Translations under genes and position numbers: made by a program | Notes under the pieces: model-generated | What the model saw: the letters and a program-made list of their open reading frames with translations, nothing else | What the model was told of the DNA's origin: nothing | Databases searched by the model: none | Assembly: GCF_030553075.1 (NCBI RefSeq) | Contig: NZ_CP130701.1 | Location: 2,418,001 to 2,482,000, forward strand | Origin: Halomonas sp. I5-271120 | GTDB taxonomy: Bacteria; Pseudomonadota; Gammaproteobacteria; Pseudomonadales; Halomonadaceae | Reading direction: 5' to 3' | DNA: 64,000 nt | Shown here: positions 1-12,297 of the stretch, one piece after another | Numbering within the stretch: the first letter of the stretch is position 1 | Layout of the letters: every line of letters begins with the position of its first letter

Positions 1-65
1 GCTTTTTTTAGCTTGCTTCTCTTACTGGCGGTGATGCATCCGGCTGTTAACCGAACTGCCGAAAC

Positions 66-140
66 CTGTGTCCTTTAAAACGGTGCTCTTTAACCCTTTG
101 CCCTTTAAACCTGTGCTCCATAAAGCTGTGACCTATGGGC
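66..140. repeat. 15-bp tandem array, five units, 3' of katG
   Basis: Five consecutive 15-nt units start at 66, 81, 96, 111 and 126. The first is CTGTGTCCTTTAAAA and later ones keep the pattern CTGTGCTCYTTAAAN with decay. The array is noncoding and lies 54-128 nt beyond the katG stop codon, separated from it by a second array of different period. I see no gene between 1 and 193. Confidence 0.75.
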
Positions 141-163
141 GCCGCCGGGGCAGCGCCCAAGGG

Positions 164-2449
<2,286 letters not shown>

Positions 2450-2610
2450 CTAATAGGTTTGCTGTCGACTCAGTCAGCGGAAAGGGCGCTTTTTACTGCT
2501 ATTGCTTTACATCACAGCTTAGTGGCGACCCTCAGGGCTTCAATTTTTCTTTACTCAAGAAGCTGATAGCTAATTTTCATCGGAGATCGTGCATGCAAGC
2601 GAGGCCGGTG

Positions 2611-3669
2611 TCACTCGGCGCTGGGCCCTGCAGACGGGCATGTCAGGCAGGCGCCTGGTTCGCCCATCAGGAAGGCTCGGTTGGCCTCGACGGTCTCGCG
2701 CAGGTACTCCCAGGTCAGGCGGACACGAGACAGACGACGCTGCTCCTGGCGGGCGGTGATCCAGAATTGGCGGGTGAGGTCGATGTCGTCCACCAGCACC
2801 GCTTCAAGCGCTGGATGCTGCTCGGCCATGAAGCAGGGCAAGACCGCTAGCCCCGCGCCCTGAACGGCCGCGCTGTACTGGGTGGTGACGCTGGTGCTGC
2901 GGATACTGAACTGCGGGGCGTGTCGCACGGTTTCCGGGGATGCGGCCGCGGCGGCGAGCGAGGAAGCTTCCTGCCGCGGCTTGCGCTGGGAGGCAAGCCG
3001 AGAATCTAGAGGCGTTTCGTGAGGGTGCTCGAGCGGCGGTTCGAGCAGCGGTTCCAGATAATTCAGCTGATCGCTGAAGATAAGGTCATCGATATAGCCA
3101 ATCAGACGGTGCTGGCCGAGCTCACGGCGAGTCGTCGGCCGGCCATGGCGGGCCAGGTAGTCGCGACTGCCATAGAGCCGCAGCCGATAGTCACACAGCC
3201 GCGAGATCACAAGGCCCGCGCTGCTCGGGCGCTCCACGGTGATGGCCAGGTCGGCCTCGTGGCGACTTAAGTTGACCACACGTGGCAGTGCCAGCAGGTC
3301 CAGCGTCAGCGCCGGGTGGCGTTCGCCGAAGGCGGCTAGCAGGGGCGCGATCACCCAGGTGCCGAAGCCCTCGGTGACGCCGAGGCGTACCTGGCCGCTG
3401 AGCTGTCGGTCCTGATCGCTCAGGCCCTCGGCAGCCTCGATGGCGTGGCGGGCCATCTCCTCGGCGTGGGCCTGCAGGCGATGGCCGGCCTCGGTGAGTC
3501 GGTAGCCATGCGTGCTGCGCTCAAAGAGTTGGGTATTGAGTTTTTGCTCGAAGCGTTTAGTGCGCCGTGAAAGCGTCGAATGATCGACCCCCAGGCGCCG
3601 GGCCGCATCGGTCAGCCGCTCGCTGCGAGCGACCTCGAGAAAGACCTGAATGTCCTGCCAGTCGAGCAT
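2611..3669 (-). CDS. LysR-family regulator, divergent from mmsA, with an insertion in its effector domain
   Basis: A 352-residue LysR-type transcriptional regulator. Residues 1-60 form the winged HTH (DAARRLGVDHSTLSRR), followed by the linker helix and a periplasmic-binding-protein-like effector domain to about residue 330. The family is usually 290-310 residues. The excess is explained by a hydrophilic, Pro/Glu/Ala-rich stretch at about residues 208-250 (LEPLLEPPLEHPHETP, then an Ala run) inside the effector domain. DNA under its first part is a 12-bp direct duplication at 3029-3052. The gene is divergent from mmsA with a 279-bp gap holding a perfect dyad, so control of mmsA and of itself is the natural inference. 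The effector is unknown. Confidence 0.9.
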   Translation of the reverse strand: MLDWQDIQVFLEVARSERLTDAARRLGVDHSTLSRRTKRFEQKLNTQLFERSTHGYRLTEAGHRLQAHAEEMARHAIEAAEGLSDQDRQLSGQVRLGVTEGFGTWVIAPLLAAFGERHPALTLDLLALPRVVNLSRHEADLAITVERPSSAGLVISRLCDYRLRLYGSRDYLARHGRPTTRRELGQHRLIGYIDDLIFSDQLNYLEPLLEPPLEHPHETPLDSRLASQRKPRQEASSLAAAAASPETVRHAPQFSIRSTSVTTQYSAAVQGAGLAVLPCFMAEQHPALEAVLVDDIDLTRQFWITARQEQRRLSRVRLTWEYLRETVEANRAFLMGEPGACLTCPSAGPSAE

Positions 3670-3709
3670 TGCAATGGCCCTCTCTTGGTTGCCTTGGGAG
3701 TGATGTCAG

Positions 3710-3727
3710 TTGTGCGTGGATGCACAA
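3710..3727. promoter_or_regulatory. Perfect dyad in the LysR/mmsA divergent region
   Basis: TTGTGC-N6-GCACAA is a perfect 6+6 inverted repeat 40 nt upstream of the LysR start. Its place between the regulator and the divergent mmsA suggests a LysR-type operator. No binding evidence can be read from sequence alone. Confidence 0.5.
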
Positions 3728-3948
3728 GCAATGTGCTGCGCTGCCCGTTGTGTGTCAATTCATCCCCTGTCTACACTCGAACTAGCCGCTTCCTACGCTT
3801 TGGCCGTGTCGATATGCACATAAAGTCGAAGCCGGGGTGCCATGGCTTAATGCACTATACCTCCGCCAGTTCATCCACAATCACAAGAGGCTGTCCCGCG
3901 CGTGGCGCCGTGTCGCCATCGCCAGAGGTCTGCCCAGGAGCCGCCATC

Positions 3949-5448
3949 ATGTCAGTGCGTGAGATTTCCCTTTATATCGACGGTCAACCGGTGCCCTCCC
4001 AGAGCGGGGAATGGCGCGACGTGCTCAATCCGGCGACCCAGGAAGTGGTGGCCCGGGTGCCGTTCTGCACAAGCGACGAGGTCGACCGCGCCGTAGCCAG
4101 TGCCAAGGCGGCCTTCAAGACCTGGCGCAAGGTGCCGCTGGGCAAACGCATGCGCATCATGCTCGCCTTCCAGGCACTGATTCGTGAGCACACCGCCGAG
4201 CTCGCTGAACTGATCACCGAGGAGCACGGCAAGACCTTGCCGGATGCCGAAGGCGAGGTCGGTCGCGGCCTGGAAGTGGTCGAACATGCCTGCTCGATTC
4301 CGAGCCTGCAGCTTGGTGAGCTTGCCGAGAATGCCGCCAACGAAGTCGATGTCTACACCATGAATCAGCCTCTCGGCGTGGGTGCGGGCATTACCGCCTT
4401 CAACTTCCCGATCATGCTGCCCTGCTTCATGTTCCCGCTGGCCATCGCCACCGGGAACACCTTCGTCTTGAAGCCCTCTGAGCAAGATCCCTCTTCGACC
4501 ATGCGCCTGGTCGAGCTGGCCCACGAGGCCGGCGTGCCGGCCGGGGTGCTCAACGTGGTGCACGGCGGCCCGGACGTGGCCAACCAGATCTGCGATCACC
4601 CGGACATCAAGGCGCTGTCATTCATCGGTTCGACCCATGTCGGCACCCATATTTATCGCCGTGGCTCAGAGGCCGGCAAGCGGGTGCAGTCGATGATGGG
4701 CGCCAAGAACCATTGCGTGGTGATGCCGGATGCCAACCGCAGCCAGGCCATCAACAACCTCCTGGGCTCGGCCTTCGGGGCCGCCGGCCAGCGCTGCATG
4801 GCCAACTCGGTGGTGGTGCTGGTGGGTGAGGCCAGGACATGGCTTGAGGACATCATCGAAGGCGCTCGCAACATGAAGGTCGGCCCCGGCACCCAGCGCG
4901 ACGCCGATCTGGGGCCGCTGGTGTCGCCCGCCGCCCGCGAGCGGGTCGAAGCGATGATCGAGGCCGGAGCCAAAGAGGGCGCGACCCTGGCGCTGGACGG
5001 TCGCGGCCTCAAGGTTGAGGGCTATCCTAACGGTAACTTCGTCGGTCCTACGGTGTTCAGTGACGTGACCGCCGAGATGACCATCTACCGCGAAGAGGTC
5101 TTCGGGCCGGTACTATGCGTGGTGGGCGTCGAGACCCTCGATGACGCCATCGACTTCGTCAATGCCAACCCCAACGGCAACGGCACCTCGATCTTTACCA
5201 ATTCCGGCTGGGTGGCACGGCGTTACGAAAGCGACATCGATGTTGGCCAGGTGGGCATCAACGTGCCGATCCCTGTGCCGGTCGCCTACTTCAGCTTCAC
5301 CGGCTCGCGGGCCTCGAAGCTTGGCGATCTCGGCCCCAACGGCAAGCAGGCGATCGCCTTCTGGACTCAGACCAAGACCGTCACCGCCCGCTGGTTCGAG
5401 CCAGAGAACATCTCCGGCGGCATCAACAGCACCATCTCGCTGGGTTGA
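3949..5448 (+). CDS. mmsA: CoA-acylating methylmalonate-semialdehyde dehydrogenase
   Basis: A 499-residue aldehyde-dehydrogenase-superfamily enzyme of the MmsA type. It oxidises (methyl)malonate semialdehyde with CoA and NAD to propionyl- or acetyl-CoA, the last step of valine and myo-inositol or beta-alanine breakdown. Visible signatures are the Rossmann region FNFPIMLPCFMFPLAIATGN, the GSTHVG loop, and the catalytic Cys in FGAAGQRCMANS. The ATG at 3949 is chosen because AGGAG lies 8 nt upstream and the N-terminus (MSVREISLYIDGQ) matches the family; the frame is open far upstream but without family similarity. The usual partner mmsB is not adjacent, although a related dehydrogenase is encoded at 47116-48000. 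A divergent LysR gene probably controls it. Confidence 0.95.
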   Translation: MSVREISLYIDGQPVPSQSGEWRDVLNPATQEVVARVPFCTSDEVDRAVASAKAAFKTWRKVPLGKRMRIMLAFQALIREHTAELAELITEEHGKTLPDAEGEVGRGLEVVEHACSIPSLQLGELAENAANEVDVYTMNQPLGVGAGITAFNFPIMLPCFMFPLAIATGNTFVLKPSEQDPSSTMRLVELAHEAGVPAGVLNVVHGGPDVANQICDHPDIKALSFIGSTHVGTHIYRRGSEAGKRVQSMMGAKNHCVVMPDANRSQAINNLLGSAFGAAGQRCMANSVVVLVGEARTWLEDIIEGARNMKVGPGTQRDADLGPLVSPAARERVEAMIEAGAKEGATLALDGRGLKVEGYPNGNFVGPTVFSDVTAEMTIYREEVFGPVLCVVGVETLDDAIDFVNANPNGNGTSIFTNSGWVARRYESDIDVGQVGINVPIPVPVAYFSFTGSRASKLGDLGPNGKQAIAFWTQTKTVTARWFEPENISGGINSTISLG

Positions 5449-5467
5449 TCGCGTTCTAGCCAAAGCT

Positions 5468-5523
5468 TTGTAGCCGGCGCTGGGTCGCCGGCACCTTGTC
5501 ACAAGAGCTTTGTCACATGAGCG
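5468..5523. repeat. Degenerate 14-bp repeat and hairpin after mmsA
   Basis: Four 14-nt steps start at 5468, 5482, 5496 and 5510. The last two (TTGTCACAAGAGCT, TTGTCACATGAGCG) match well; the first two are similar mainly to each other and can also be read as a GCCGGCG/CGCCGGC hairpin. Weak evidence, listed because it fits the pattern at other gene ends here. Confidence 0.35.
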
Positions 5524-5555
5524 CTGCGGCGAAGTGCTTTCCCGCACGGTAATAC

Positions 5556-5585
5556 ACGGCCCCGTCTCGAGAGAGGCGGGGCCGT
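5556..5585. terminator. Hairpin between convergent mmsA and the 5617 gene
   Basis: A long GC-rich inverted repeat with outer arms ACGGCCCCG and CGGGGCCGT lies between two convergent genes. There is no U-tract on either strand, so it is a likely bidirectional terminator of imperfect form. Confidence 0.6.
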
Positions 5586-5616
5586 CTGCGTCGTTGGCTA
5601 ACGTTTTCCCGGGCGT

Positions 5617-6288
5617 TCAGCTCAAGTCGCTCAGCAGCGCTAACACCGGCTCGACCTGGCTGACGTGCAGTACCAGTTTCACTCCGCCGGCCTTGGCATC
5701 GTGCAGCGGCGTAACCACTGCAAATTCGCCTTCCTCGAGGTGGAACTCATGGATTTCGCGCAGGCCTTCTGAGGTCTTACAGCAGATCGAGCGGTAGGCA
5801 TCGTCTTCGCCGTAGGTCAGGCGGTGGTAGACCTTGAAGAAAGTGTAAAGGGCAAGGCCGTTGGGAAAGTCTGGCCAGCGGGCAGGACTTTCTCGGGTCT
5901 CAGCATCGATTGTTGCGCCGTTTTGCTCGGCCGAGGCGATAGCGTTGGCCAGGGGCTCGGCCAGCAGTGAGCCGGTATCGATCGGCAGCGGTGTCAGGTT
6001 AGCCAGAGCATCACGGTAGTAGGCGAGGCTGGCGGCGATGTCGTCTGTACCGCGAAGCTTATGCTCGTGGTGATGCAAATCCGCGGGTGCGAAGGCGCCA
6101 TTTTCCCAGCCATGGATTACCTGCAGGGTCAGTCGTTGCTCGCGCAGCGCTTCGTCCAGTAGCGCCTGAAGTGCTACGCGCAGATGAAGCTTGCGTTCCG
6201 GGACATCGTTATCGAAGGCTTCGTAGGGCATCGCAAATATCTGGTGCAGGCACCCTTCGGCGTGCTCCTTGGCTTCTGTGTAGTTCAT
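5617..6288 (-). CDS. Hypothetical protein, 223 residues
   Basis: I do not recognise this protein. It is soluble and acidic, with no signal peptide or membrane segment. The N-terminal half looks helical (MNYTEAKEHAEGCLHQIFAMP onwards). The C-terminal half has a beta-rich stretch (EFHLEEGEFAVVTPLHDAKAGGVKLVLHV). The start at 6288 is chosen over the ATG at 6333 because AGGA lies 8 nt upstream. It is convergent with mmsA and divergent from the riboswitch-controlled symporter, with 388 nt before the latter, so no operon partner suggests a role. Codon use looks like that of its neighbours. Confidence 0.75.
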   Translation of the reverse strand: MNYTEAKEHAEGCLHQIFAMPYEAFDNDVPERKLHLRVALQALLDEALREQRLTLQVIHGWENGAFAPADLHHHEHKLRGTDDIAASLAYYRDALANLTPLPIDTGSLLAEPLANAIASAEQNGATIDAETRESPARWPDFPNGLALYTFFKVYHRLTYGEDDAYRSICCKTSEGLREIHEFHLEEGEFAVVTPLHDAKAGGVKLVLHVSQVEPVLALLSDLS

Positions 6289-6432
6289 CCTGAATTCCTG
6301 CAGGTAATTGTTGGCATGGGGTATTCTGAGCATCGCCTAGGTTATCGGCTGAGAATGGCATTACCTGAGTGATTGAGGCGATTTGGCCGGCCGGGATGAC
6401 TCAAGTATCCTGTCACGAGATAATCACAGCGT

Positions 6433-6551
6433 TATACTCGTCAGCAAAGTACTCACCATCGAAGTACTTACTAACGTAGTACTTGCTGACGAGTACTTGA
6501 CGACTTAGTACTGACCATTTTAGTACTGACCATTTTAGTACTCACAATTCA
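6433..6551. repeat. 15-bp AGTACT tandem array upstream of the TPP riboswitch
   Basis: The palindromic hexamer AGTACT recurs at 6448, 6463, 6478, 6492, 6507, 6522 and 6537, that is at 15, 15, 14, 15, 15 and 15 nt; a degenerate copy TATACT is at 6433. Units are AGTACT plus 8-9 variable bases, and the units at 6507 and 6522 are identical. The array is noncoding, between the 6288 start of the unknown protein and the riboswitch, so any promoter for the riboswitch transcript lies in or beside it. Confidence 0.9.
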
Positions 6552-6557
6552 TTCACT

Positions 6558-6676
6558 GTCGCCAGGGGAGTCCCCGGCTGTGCCGTCAATATGGACAGGC
6601 GCGAGCTGGGACTGAGAGTGCACCACGTGCTGACCCTGGAACCTGATCCGGTTAATACCGGCGGAGGAAGTGCGAC
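6558..6676 (+). promoter_or_regulatory. TPP riboswitch (THI element)
   Basis: The leader has the hallmarks of the thiamine pyrophosphate riboswitch: a GGGG-containing P1/P2 start at 6564, CTGAGA at 6612-6617, and the strongly conserved thi-box core CTGATCCGGTTAATACCGGC at 6643-6662. The core is followed directly by the Shine-Dalgarno GGAGG at 6663-6667 and the ATG at 6677. Because the ribosome site abuts the 3' end of the aptamer and no intrinsic terminator is visible, ligand-dependent block of translation is the likely mode. Confidence 0.96.
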
Positions 6677-8101
6677 ATGCCTTACCCAACGTTAGCCGCG
6701 CTGGGCGCGACGCTTGTGCTTTTCACTTTGCTTGGCCTGCGCGCCCGGCATTTCAACAGGGCGCTGGGTGACGGTGTTCCCGATGACGCCCTCGATGACT
6801 ATGTCACCGCCCGCAACTCCCAGAACGCCTCGACCCTGGGGCTGTCCTTCCTGGCTTCCGGCATGGGGGCGTGGATTCTCTTCGCGCCGCCGGAAGTGGG
6901 TGCCTTCGCGGGGCCGGTCGCACTGGCCGGTTATGCCATTGGCGCGGCACTTCCCTTCCTGGTGCTCGCCGCCTGCGGCCCGGCGATCCGCCGCTATCTC
7001 CCCGAAGGGCGCAGCATCGGCGAATTCGCCGAGCGTCGCTACGGAGCCGGCGTGCGCCGCTATGTGTCGCTGATTTCTATCCTCTACATGGCCTGCTTCC
7101 TGGCGGCGGAGTTGACCGCCATCGGCGGCATCACCGCGCTGCTTTCCGAAGTATCGCCGGCGTTGGTGGTGAGCGGTGTGGCCCTCACCACGTTGCTTTA
7201 CACGGCGCTCGGTGGGCTGCGGGCGAGCCTCGCCACCGATCGCTGGCAGGCGGGGCTCTTGATTGCGCTGCTGGCGGTGGTCGGCTGGCTGGGCCTGTCG
7301 CGGCTGCCGGCTTTGCCGGAAGAGGCTACGATGCCGGGCATCCCCACCGGCAGTGCGCTGTCCGTGGCGTTGACCCTGGTGATCGCGGTCACGGCGGCAA
7401 ACCTTTTTCATCAGGGCTACTGGCAGCGGGTCTGGGCGGCAAAGAGCGGTCAGGCGCTGGGACGTGGGGCGCTGCTGGGTGGCCTGGTGACCGTAGCGGT
7501 GGTGGCGGTGGTCGGGGGCCTGGGCATTCTCGCCGCCATGTCAGGCGTTGCCCTCGGCGAGCCGCCGATGCCGTTCTTTGCCCTGCTGATCGACGCGTCG
7601 GCCGGCCTGAAGCTGCTTGGCCTGGTGCTGGCGGTAACGCTGGTGGCCTCGAGCGTCGATACCCTGCAGAACGCTATCGCCTCGCTGGCGGTCGGCGATG
7701 GCAGTGAACGCGGCCGGACGGGGCTTGGTCTGCCGATGGCCCGCTGGCTGACGGTGGCGCTGATGGTGCCGGTGGTGGTGCTGGCGCTGCAGAATCTCTC
7801 TGTGCTGCGACTGTTCCTGATCGCCGATCTGCTCTGCGCCTCGGCGATCGTGCCGGTGCTGCTCGGCCTGTGGCCGCGCATGACCACCTTGGCGGCGGTG
7901 GCCGGCGGTCTGGCGGGCCTTGTGGGTGCCGTGCTGCCCGGCTGGCTGGAACAGGGCAGCTTCACGGCGGGGCTCTTGGCGGCAAGTTTTCCCGGTGGCG
8001 TACCGACCCTTGAGCCTTTCCTCGGCGCGCTGGTCGCCTCGACGCTTCTAAGCCTCACCGTTGCATCTCTGCGCCCGGCGCGAGAGGCTCGCGCCGTCTA
8101 A
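6677..8101 (+). CDS. Sodium:solute symporter under TPP riboswitch, candidate thiamine or precursor transporter
   Basis: A 474-residue inner-membrane protein of the sodium:solute symporter (SSS) family. It has about 12-13 hydrophobic segments starting near residue 5, the family region LSFLASGMGAWILFAPPEVG, and TALGGLRASLATDRWQ in the middle. It is the only gene directly behind the TPP riboswitch, with the ribosome site GGAGG embedded in the riboswitch end, so it should be repressed when thiamine pyrophosphate is plentiful. SSS members under THI elements have been predicted to import thiamine or its precursors; the substrate here is inference from regulation. No thi biosynthetic gene is adjacent; ilvD follows 137 nt later after a repeat array. 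Confidence 0.85.
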   Translation: MPYPTLAALGATLVLFTLLGLRARHFNRALGDGVPDDALDDYVTARNSQNASTLGLSFLASGMGAWILFAPPEVGAFAGPVALAGYAIGAALPFLVLAACGPAIRRYLPEGRSIGEFAERRYGAGVRRYVSLISILYMACFLAAELTAIGGITALLSEVSPALVVSGVALTTLLYTALGGLRASLATDRWQAGLLIALLAVVGWLGLSRLPALPEEATMPGIPTGSALSVALTLVIAVTAANLFHQGYWQRVWAAKSGQALGRGALLGGLVTVAVVAVVGGLGILAAMSGVALGEPPMPFFALLIDASAGLKLLGLVLAVTLVASSVDTLQNAIASLAVGDGSERGRTGLGLPMARWLTVALMVPVVVLALQNLSVLRLFLIADLLCASAIVPVLLGLWPRMTTLAAVAGGLAGLVGAVLPGWLEQGSFTAGLLAASFPGGVPTLEPFLGALVASTLLSLTVASLRPAREARAV

Positions 8102-8120
8102 CCGTCGCCGAACAGGCTGC

Positions 8121-8184
8121 CTAGACGCGGGGGCTTGCCAAGGCGGCTTGCAAAGGCGGTTTGCAAGACCGTTTACAAGGGCAG
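8121..8184. repeat. 13-bp tandem array between the symporter gene and ilvD
   Basis: Units of 13 nt start at 8121, 8134, 8147 and 8160, with a further copy one base out of register at 8172. The best pair is CTTGCCAAGGCGG and CTTGCAAAGGCGG; outer copies decay. The array begins 20 nt after the symporter stop and ends 55 nt before ilvD. Confidence 0.75.
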
Positions 8185-8238
8185 GGCATGGCGCCCACTA
8201 TCAGGGGATTGACGACCAACCCGCTGATAGGAGGCTCC

Positions 8239-9927
<1,689 letters not shown>

Positions 9928-9954
9928 TCAGTGCCGCTGTGGCGGGTGGAAGCC

Positions 9955-10032
9955 GGCAAGGTTGGCGGGAAAGCTCGTCAGGAAAGCCCGTCAGGAAAGC
10001 TTGCTATGCAGTCTTGTCATGCGGGCTCGGCA
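9955..10032. repeat. 13-bp tandem array between ilvD and the selenate permease gene
   Basis: Six 13-nt steps start at 9955, 9968, 9981, 9994, 10007 and 10020. The core units are GGAAAGCTCGTCA, GGAAAGCCCGTCA and GGAAAGCTTGCTA; the flanking copies keep 7-8 of 13 bases. It lies in the 144-bp gap between the convergent ilvD and permease genes. Confidence 0.75.
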
Positions 10033-10071
10033 GAAAAAATGGGCTGGCGTCCTGATCCTCCGGCCGGTCGC

Positions 10072-11613
10072 TCAGGGCTCGCAGTTGGCGGTATGGCGCA
10101 GCCGCAGGCGGGCGCGCAGGTGACGGGCCAGCACATCGACGCCGATGTTGAGCAGGGCGGTGATCAGGATCAGCACCATGGCGCGGTCGAAACGGATCTC
10201 CTGAATGGCGCTGTCGACGTAGAACCCCAGGGTGGTGATGCCGAGGATACCGAGAATGGCCGTCTCGCGCATGATGATCTCCCAGCGGTAGAACAACAGC
10301 GCCAGGAAGGGGCCGTATAGGCGCGGCGTGAGCTCGTAGGCATAGCGTTCGAGGCCGTGAGGCGCATCCTGGCGCAAGCGCACCTCGTTGCTGCGCCGGC
10401 CGACCAGGTGGGCGATGATGCCGCCGTTGTGAATCGCCAGCGCCACCACCGCCGGTAGCATCGAGGGCCCCCATAGCTGGAGCAGGATAAAGGCCAGCAG
10501 GTACTCGGGGGTCGAGCGCATGATCACCAGCAGCCCATGGCCGAGCAGATGAGCCAAACGATTGCCCGGGACTCTGGCGCCAGCTTGCTGTGTGCTGGCA
10601 AGCGCCAAACGCCCATGCCACCCACGTCCCTGAAAGAAATGACGCGAGACCAGCGGGTAGAGCGCCAGCGCCAGTAAGCCGGTCAGCACCAGGGCGATCT
10701 GGGTCAGCACCAGAGTTTGCCAGATGCCGGGCAGTGCCTCATTGGCCATGATGTCGCCAAGCCAGCCGACGAGACCGGATACTCCCTCACCATGGCGCAG
10801 CGGCGACGGCACGATGTCTTCGGTGAAGAAGCGCGAGACGTTGCTCCACACGATCGGCAGGCCGCTGCCCAGGCAGAAGGGCGCCACCACCAGATACACT
10901 GGCACCAGCAGCGGGCGCACCCAGAGCCGAAGGCTGGCGATCAGGGCGTAGAACAGCAGCAACAGGGCGCCCACGGTGTCGTAGTGGCCCTGGGCGAAGG
11001 CCGATTCCAGATAGAAGCCAAGCGTCGGCATGCCGACGAAGCCCAACACGGCGCTGGAGCGCAGGCCGCATTCGAGCCGGTAGCTGGTATAGCTGACCAG
11101 GTGCGGCCAGGCCTCGCGCAGCCGCGTGAAGGCAAGCGTCGAGAGCCGTCCGCTGCCGGCGGGCAGCACGCGCTCGGGAAGCGGGTCGGTTTCCTCGAGG
11201 ATCTCCGCAAAGACCTTGGCGAATACCCCGGCATAGGGCAGGGCGATGGCCAGCACCCCGGTCAGCGGATGCAGGCCAAAGAACTGCAGGAAGATCAGCG
11301 CCCAGAACAGTTCGTGGATGGCGCGCACGAAGGCGCAGACGCTGCGCACCAGGCGTGAGTGAAAGACCAGCGCCAACAGGAAGCCTGCCGTCGCGCCGAG
11401 CCCCACACCGACGAAGGCGAAGGCCAGGGTGCGCAGCAGCGCCACCCACAAGTCATCGACGGCGCTGACATCCGGCTGCACCAGGCCCTGCACCAGCCGG
11501 CCGAGTTCATGCCAGGGATCGTGGGCAGTAATGGACAGATCGGCGATGCCGAGGCAAAAAATCGCCAGGGCCACGAAGCCTAGGCTTAAACGAACCGTTG
11601 CGGAATGCCACAT
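10072..11613 (-). CDS. Fused two-domain PhnE-type ABC permease, putative selenate transporter
   Basis: A 513-residue inner-membrane protein made of two tandem phosphonate-type (PhnE-like) permease domains. Each half carries the cytoplasmic coupling region: SAVLGFVGMPTLGFYLESA near residues 190-210 and ETAILGILGITTLGFYVDSA near 455-475. Their close similarity shows the halves arose by duplication and fusion. PhnE proteins are usually about 270 residues, so this is a full heterodimer equivalent in one chain. It is the last gene of a minus-strand cluster with an ATPase (30-nt gap), a PhnD-like binding protein and selD, which points to an inorganic selenium oxyanion rather than phosphonate. The fold is certain; the substrate is inferred from context. 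Confidence 0.85.
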   Translation of the reverse strand: MWHSATVRLSLGFVALAIFCLGIADLSITAHDPWHELGRLVQGLVQPDVSAVDDLWVALLRTLAFAFVGVGLGATAGFLLALVFHSRLVRSVCAFVRAIHELFWALIFLQFFGLHPLTGVLAIALPYAGVFAKVFAEILEETDPLPERVLPAGSGRLSTLAFTRLREAWPHLVSYTSYRLECGLRSSAVLGFVGMPTLGFYLESAFAQGHYDTVGALLLLFYALIASLRLWVRPLLVPVYLVVAPFCLGSGLPIVWSNVSRFFTEDIVPSPLRHGEGVSGLVGWLGDIMANEALPGIWQTLVLTQIALVLTGLLALALYPLVSRHFFQGRGWHGRLALASTQQAGARVPGNRLAHLLGHGLLVIMRSTPEYLLAFILLQLWGPSMLPAVVALAIHNGGIIAHLVGRRSNEVRLRQDAPHGLERYAYELTPRLYGPFLALLFYRWEIIMRETAILGILGITTLGFYVDSAIQEIRFDRAMVLILITALLNIGVDVLARHLRARLRLRHTANCEP

Positions 11614-11643
11614 GGGAAGGCCTTGCGGATAGGGTGCTTCAGT

Positions 11644-12297
11644 TCAGTAGAGTGGCAGCAGGTCCTGAGCGGTGAGGCGCACGCTGGGGGCGTCCAGCGC
11701 GATGCCGCCATCGGCGATGCCGATCACCCGGTCGGTGAAGCGCAGCGCCAGCTCGACGTCGTGCATGGCCAGCACGGCGGTGGGGTAAGCCTGGGTCAGC
11801 TCGATCATCAGCGTCTCCGACTGAGGGCCGTCCAGCGCCGAGACCGGCTCGTCGGCCAGCAGCACTTTGCCACCCTGATGGATCGCCCGGGCCGCCGCCA
11901 CCCGCTGGCGCTGGCCACCGGAGAGCTCGCCGGCCATCGCCCAGCACTTGTCGTCGATCGCAAGCCGCGCCAGTAGCGGCCGGATGGCGGCTACGTCGCG
12001 GCGGAAGGGTTTCGCCAGGGTCACCAGGTTGTACCAGGTGGGGTGCGTCGCCAGCGCGCCCATATAAACGTTATGAAAGACGCTGAGCGACGGTACCAGG
12101 CCCAACTCCTGAGGCATCAGGGCCGCGCCGCGGCTCCGCCAGTGCTGGTGCATCACCGACAGCAGGCTAGATTTGCCGGCACCGCTCTTGCCCACCAGCG
12201 CGACGCGCTCGCCACGCTGAAGGGTCAGGCTGAGTGGCCCCAGCACTCGCTGGTGGCCATAGTCGGCGACCGCCTCGGTCAGGGCCAGGGTGCTCAT
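11644..12297 (-). CDS. ABC transporter ATPase of the putative selenate uptake system
   Basis: A 217-residue ATP-binding subunit with Walker A GKSGAGKSS, Q-loop MPQE, signature LSGGQRQR, Walker B VLLADEPVSALD and switch histidine AMHDVE. It is PhnC-like but about 40 residues shorter than typical PhnC. Its ATG overlaps the stop codon of the upstream binding-protein gene (TGATG), indicating translational coupling. It energises the fused permease encoded 30 nt downstream. Confidence 0.9.
   Translation of the reverse strand: MSTLALTEAVADYGHQRVLGPLSLTLQRGERVALVGKSGAGKSSLLSVMHQHWRSRGAALMPQELGLVPSLSVFHNVYMGALATHPTWYNLVTLAKPFRRDVAAIRPLLARLAIDDKCWAMAGELSGGQRQRVAAARAIHQGGKVLLADEPVSALDGPQSETLMIELTQAYPTAVLAMHDVELALRFTDRVIGIADGGIALDAPSVRLTAQDLLPLY

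Noticed and set aside
3580..3948. N-terminal extension of mmsA
   Set aside because: Frame is open but overlaps the divergent LysR gene; a good ribosome site precedes ATG 3949.
6433..6551. CRISPR or integrative-element attachment repeats
   Set aside because: No spacers of constant length beyond 9 nt, no integrase, no direct duplication at another site.
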